NCBI GenBank assembly: GCA_934434905.1
Contig: CAKSAI010000120.1
Span: forward strand, 1 to 8,762
Reading direction: 5' to 3'
DNA length: 8,762 nt
Source of the DNA: an uncultured Lachnospiraceae bacterium
GTDB lineage: Bacteria; Bacillota; Clostridia; Lachnospirales; Lachnospiraceae
Shown: one piece after another, positions 6,042-8,762 of the stretch
How positions within the stretch are numbered: position 1 is the first letter of the stretch
How the letters are laid out: each line of letters starts with the position of its first letter
The notes under the pieces: generated by a model
What the model saw: the letters and a program-made list of their open reading frames with translations, nothing else
What the model was told of the DNA's origin: nothing
Database searches by the model: none
Position numbers and translations under genes: made by a program

Positions 6042-7433
6042 ATGGCAGATAAGAATATAGGCAGGATCACCCAGATCATCAGCGCTGTCCTTGATATCAA
6101 GTTTGCAGACAGCAAGCTGCCCCAGATCAACGAGGCTATCCATATCCCGCTGGCTGATGGCAGGAAGCTGGTGGCTGAGGTTTCCCAGCATCTGGGTGAT
6201 GACATCGTGCGGTGTATTGCCATGGGGCCCACGGACGGTCTTATGCGCGGCATGGAGGCCGTAGCCACCGGAGCGCCTATCTCGGTTCCTGTGGGAGAGA
6301 AGACGCTGGGACGTATGTTCAATGTCCTGGGTGAACCCATTGACGATCTGGATGCTCCGGCAGATGTGGAGTACCTACCGATACACCGGAAGGCGCCGTC
6401 CTTCGAGGAGCAGGCCACGACAACGGAGATTCTGGAGACCGGAATCAAGGTAGTTGACCTTCTCTGCCCCTATCAGAAGGGCGGTAAGATCGGACTGTTC
6501 GGCGGTGCAGGCGTAGGAAAGACCGTGCTGATCCAGGAGCTGATCCATAACATTGCCACCGAGCATGGCGGTTATTCCGTGTTTACCGGTGTAGGAGAAC
6601 GAACCCGTGAGGGAAACGACCTCTATTACGAGATGAAGGAATCCGGCGTTATTGAGAAGACGTGTATGGTGTTCGGACAGATGAACGAGCCACCGGGAGC
6701 GCGTATGCGCGTGGGGCTGACCGGGCTGACTATGGCAGAATATTTCCGTGACAAGGGCGGCAAGGACGTACTTTTGTTTATTGATAATATTTTCCGTTTT
6801 ACCCAGGCGGGCTCTGAGGTGTCTGCACTGCTGGGGCGTATGCCCTCGGCTGTGGGTTACCAGCCTACGCTTCAGACTGAGATGGGCACCCTGCAGGAGC
6901 GTATCACATCCACCAGGAACGGTTCCATCACTTCGGTACAGGCAGTGTATGTCCCGGCCGATGACCTGACAGACCCGGCACCGGCCACCACCTTTGCACA
7001 CCTGGATGCTACCACGGTGTTGTCCCGTTCCATCACGGAGCTGGGTATCTATCCGGCTGTGGATCCGCTGGACTCCACCTCCCGGATTCTGGATCCGCGT
7101 ATCGTGGGTCAGGAACACTTTACCGTGGCTCGTGGCGTACAGGAGATTCTGCAGAAGTATAAGGAATTGCAGGATATCATCGCGATCCTTGGTATGGATG
7201 AGCTGTCCGAGGACGACAAGCTGGTGGTGAGCCGTGCCAGGAAGATTCAGCGGTTCCTGTCCCAGCCCTTCTTTGTGGCGACACAGTTCACCGGCATGGA
7301 AGGGAAGTATGTGCCTGTCTCCGAGACGATTCGCGGATTTAAGGAGATCCTGGAGGGCAAGCATGACGACGTACCGGAGGGACACTTCCTGAATGCAGGA
7401 ACCATCGACGAAGTACGCGCCCGTATGAAGTAA
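6042..7433 (+). CDS. atpD: F1Fo ATP synthase subunit beta (catalytic)
   Basis: The 463-residue catalytic subunit makes ATP from ADP and phosphate. Visible motifs are the Walker A GGAGVGKT (154-161), the catalytic glutamate E186 in GVGERTREG, the Walker B LLFIDNIFRF (244-253), the conserved SALLGRMPSAVGYQP (261-275), and the torque-loop DELSEDD (386-392), a DELSEED variant with a conservative E-to-D change. Length is normal and all key residues are present. The ATG at 6042 has AAGGAG at 6029-6034, seven bases upstream. It follows atpG by 24 bases and precedes atpC by 13. Confidence 0.98.
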   Translation: MADKNIGRITQIISAVLDIKFADSKLPQINEAIHIPLADGRKLVAEVSQHLGDDIVRCIAMGPTDGLMRGMEAVATGAPISVPVGEKTLGRMFNVLGEPIDDLDAPADVEYLPIHRKAPSFEEQATTTEILETGIKVVDLLCPYQKGGKIGLFGGAGVGKTVLIQELIHNIATEHGGYSVFTGVGERTREGNDLYYEMKESGVIEKTCMVFGQMNEPPGARMRVGLTGLTMAEYFRDKGGKDVLLFIDNIFRFTQAGSEVSALLGRMPSAVGYQPTLQTEMGTLQERITSTRNGSITSVQAVYVPADDLTDPAPATTFAHLDATTVLSRSITELGIYPAVDPLDSTSRILDPRIVGQEHFTVARGVQEILQKYKELQDIIAILGMDELSEDDKLVVSRARKIQRFLSQPFFVATQFTGMEGKYVPVSETIRGFKEILEGKHDDVPEGHFLNAGTIDEVRARMK

Positions 7434-7446
7434 GGGGTGATCACAT

Positions 7447-7854
7447 TTGGCGGAAGGAAAGAATCTATTTCAATTAGAGATCATCACACCGGAGCGTGTC
7501 TTTTACCGGGGTGAGGCAAGTATGATCGAATTTACGGCGGAGGATGGAGACATTGGAATCCTTCCGGGTCACATCCCGCTGACTACCGTGATCGCGCCGG
7601 GTATCCTGACTATCCGGGAGCCGGAGGGTGAGAAGCAGGCTGCGCTGATGGCGGGCTTTGCGGAGATCCTTCCAGAGAAGGTCACTATCCTGGCGGAGAC
7701 TGTGGAATGGCCGGAGGAGATTGACCCGGAGCGTGCGGAGGCGGCTAAGAAGCGCGCAGAAGAGCGGATTCATAACCATGCGGCTGACATCGATGTGGCC
7801 CGGGCGGAGATCGCCCTGAAGCGGGCGCTGGTGCGGCTGAATGTCGGAAGATAG
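7447..7854 (+). CDS. atpC: F1Fo ATP synthase subunit epsilon
   Basis: The 135-residue rotor subunit has the N-terminal beta-sandwich (about 1-88, with the conserved DGDIGILPGHIPL at 33-45) and a C-terminal pair of helices (about 92-133). The start is TTG at 7447; the ribosome site AAGGGGTGA (7432-7440) overlaps the atpD stop and no ATG gives the family N-terminus. The helical domain contains IDPERA at 92-97, matching the I(L)DxxRA ATP-binding motif of Bacillus PS3 epsilon, with E87, R126 and R130 also at the equivalent positions (offset of four). Epsilon joins gamma to the c ring and can block ATP hydrolysis when its helices extend; ATP binding would hold it folded. Last gene before the terminator. 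Confidence 0.95.
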   Translation: MAEGKNLFQLEIITPERVFYRGEASMIEFTAEDGDIGILPGHIPLTTVIAPGILTIREPEGEKQAALMAGFAEILPEKVTILAETVEWPEEIDPERAEAAKKRAEERIHNHAADIDVARAEIALKRALVRLNVGR

Positions 7855-7860
7855 TGTTGA

Positions 7861-7886
7861 TGTCTCCAGGGGAAGCCCAAGAGACA
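7861..7886 (+). other. Imperfect hairpin after atpC
   Basis: TGTCTC (7861-7866) pairs with GAGACA (7881-7886), and inside it GGG can pair with CCC around GAAG, giving a bulged stem six bases after the atpC stop codon. It has no T-run, so if real it would more likely protect the 3' end of the mRNA than terminate transcription. Confidence 0.3.
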
Positions 7887-7904
7887 GTCGTGATATTGGT
7901 TGAG

Positions 7905-7932
7905 AAAATCAGAGAGAAATCTCTGATTTTTT
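7905..7932 (+). terminator. Rho-independent terminator of the ATP synthase operon
   Basis: AAAATCAGAGA (7905-7915) and TCTCTGATTTT (7920-7930) form a perfect 11-bp stem with a GAAA tetraloop. The T-run covers 7927-7932 and includes the end of the stem. It lies about 50 bases after the atpC stop, and the A-tract on the left arm would make it usable from the other strand too. Positions 7933-8022 hold no gene: an A/T-rich stretch and a 6-bp inverted repeat (7979-7984 with 8012-8017) are all I see. Confidence 0.92.
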
Positions 7933-8022
7933 CTAGTTTAGGAATAAAGCCCGGATCGCAAGCATATATATTAATACACACTGTTTTTAAAAAATGGGAC
8001 AAGGTTCCAAGACAGTGAATAA

Positions 8023-8520
8023 AGGGATGATGAGAAAACAGAGGCGGTAGGGGGCGGCAAGATCGGTGTAGCCATGCCGACCAAGGATCTGCAGCGCTGG
8101 AATCAGGACGGCAGCAACATGGAGAAGCAGCTTCTGAAGGCGGGTTACCAAGTGGATCTGCAGTATGCCTCCAACGACATCGCAACCCAGATATCCCAGG
8201 TGGAGAACATGATCAATTCCGGGCAGACCGATTTCGAGACGGTTGCTACGGCGAACTGGGCTTCCTAGGCATCTCAGGCCCGAATGGACGCCATCATTTC
8301 CGCCAATTATGCCAACGGAGCGAAGCTGGATGCTGTGCTCTGCTCCAATGATTCCACGGCACTTGGCGTAGTAAATTCCCTGGAAGCCAACTATACCGGT
8401 GAGTGGCCGATCATTACCGGGCAGGACTGTGATATTGCCAATGTGAAAAACATGATCGCCGGGAAACAGGCCATGATTCTTGGCAATTCCATCCGAACCA
8501 ACATCACGCGGGCAAACCTA
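8023..8520 (+). pseudogene. Remnant of a ChvE-like sugar-binding lipoprotein of an ABC transporter
   Basis: The frame reads, after an upstream stop at 8020-8022, a charged linker and then GGGKIGVAMPTKDLQRWNQD, the mature N-terminus of ChvE-type multiple-sugar-binding proteins (first sugar-binding domain). At about 8218-8223 it jumps from the ENMINSG helix straight to QTDFETVATANW, skipping roughly 100-120 residues normally present. An amber stop TAG follows at 8266-8268, after which the same frame resumes with QARMDAIISANYANG, LDAVLCSNDSTALGV and EWPIITGQDCDIANVKNMI. Recognisable similarity ends near 8475 (GKQAM); the residues to 8520 do not match what I recall of the family. The signal peptide and lipobox are absent, as are any ribosome site and the partner ATPase and permease genes. 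With five-prime loss, internal deletion, nonsense codon and three-prime loss, this is a dead fragment. It would originally have captured a monosaccharide outside the membrane. Confidence 0.85.
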
Positions 8521-8546
8521 TCCGCCATTTATCCGGCGGATAGGTT
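8515..8546. repeat. Perfect 12-bp inverted repeat between two broken genes
   Basis: AACCTATCCGCC (8515-8526) and GGCGGATAGGTT (8535-8546) form a GC-rich 12-bp stem with an 8-base loop. It lies at the end of the sugar-binding remnant and about 40 bases past the inferred stop of the minus-strand regulator. There is no long T-run on either strand (only TTT on the minus side), so it is a possible, imperfect terminator for the minus-strand gene, or the scar of a rearrangement or lost element. Confidence 0.6.
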
Positions 8547-8584
8547 ATCATGGAGATATAGACGAGCGTTTAATGTGAAAAAGC

Positions 8585-8762
8585 CTATTTTTTCTGAAAA
8601 AGATCAAAAATATTTGCTTGATTTAACTGCTTAAGAAGCTGATTCATGTTCTTGCATGAAAATTTCTTTAGTATTCTGGAAGCCATTACGCGGATAGTGC
8701 CTTCTTCCACAAAGCGCATCTTTGCAATTTCACGATAACTATTTCCTTCGGATATCAGCTTC
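8585..8762 (-). pseudogene. C-terminal end of a LuxR-type regulator, probably frameshifted, cut by window edge
   Basis: Reading leftward from the window edge, the minus strand gives SEGNSYREIAKMRFVEEGTI followed by RVMASRILKKFHART and a stop at 8646-8644. This matches helices 2 and 3 of the LuxR/GerE DNA-binding domain (EIA, then the recognition helix with T, R, ILKK). A normal domain has a fourth helix after that point. In the frame one base away, an open stretch continues as NMNQLLKQLNQANIF and on to a TAG at 8587-8585, which looks like that helix plus a short tail. Loss of one A in the AAGAACATG region (8645-8653) would explain it. The segment is more A/T-rich than the operon. If there is no frameshift, the gene simply ends at 8644 without helix 4. 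The LuxR identity is fairly firm; the frameshift is inference. The target genes are unknown. Confidence 0.6.

Noticed and set aside
5109..6191. Long open frame of 360 codons on the minus strand opposite atpG
   Set aside because: It is fully antisense to a conserved gene, has no family resemblance and is rich in His, Leu, Arg and Cys as expected of a shadow frame in codon-biased DNA.
6375..7385. Open frame of 336 codons on the minus strand opposite atpD
   Set aside because: It is a shadow of the highly conserved beta gene, with no ribosome site logic and no recognisable domain.
697..7932. Possibility of a novel system hidden in the operon
   Set aside because: Every gene matches a known ATP synthase subunit or accessory protein in standard order, and no extra gene fits in the gaps.
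7745..8185. Minus-strand open frame spanning the end of atpC and the terminator
   Set aside because: It crosses the operon terminator and the sugar-binding remnant and resembles nothing known; treated as chance.
8284..8634. Separate small gene starting at the ATG at 8284
   Set aside because: It is the second half of the ChvE-like remnant after the amber stop, and its 3' part is antisense to the LuxR-type fragment. There is no ribosome site.

Overview
The window is almost entirely one F1Fo ATP synthase operon on the + strand, flanked by a tRNA-editing-type gene on the left and a decayed region on the right. Protein sequences, near-consensus Shine-Dalgarno sites, use of GTG and TTG starts, gene order and an Ilyobacter-like c subunit all point to an anaerobic Gram-positive clostridium, most likely a gut Lachnospiraceae. 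That placement is inference from familiarity with these proteins, not from a search.

Layout. Positions 40-543 encode a YbaK/EbsC-type aminoacyl-tRNA deacylase. Positions 544-696 hold a likely operon promoter (TATAAT at 629-634), a 10-bp palindrome over its -35 region, and a strong ribosome site. The operon follows: an AtpZ-like small membrane protein (697-939), ATP synthase subunit I (920-1369), then a, c, b, delta, alpha, gamma, beta and epsilon (atpB, E, F, H, A, G, D, C; 1471-7854). A clean intrinsic terminator lies at 7905-7932. Junctions inside the operon are tight: three pairs overlap (20, 13 and 4 bases), and two ribosome sites overlap the preceding stop codon.

How the genes work together. 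The a, b and c subunits form the membrane Fo part, alpha, beta, gamma and epsilon form the catalytic F1 head with its rotor, and delta links the stator to the head. The two leading proteins are thought to help c-ring assembly or Mg supply. The c subunit carries the sodium-ligand set (Q32, V63, E65, T66, Y70), so a Na+-coupled enzyme is predicted. The epsilon subunit keeps all the residues I recall as forming the ATP-binding site of Bacillus PS3 epsilon, so ATP-sensed self-inhibition is plausible.

Right end. Positions 8023-8520 are the remains of a ChvE-like sugar-binding protein: no signal peptide, a large internal in-frame deletion, an amber stop and a missing C-terminus. A perfect 12-bp inverted repeat (8515-8546) follows. 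Then, on the minus strand, comes the C-terminal end of a LuxR-type regulator that looks frameshifted and runs off the window edge.

I see no evidence for a new biological system. The ATP synthase operon is ordinary in content. The points worth a second look are its ion specificity, epsilon regulation, the start-stop at the first operon gene, and the broken genes at the right edge. No RNA genes, CRISPR arrays or intact mobile elements were seen.
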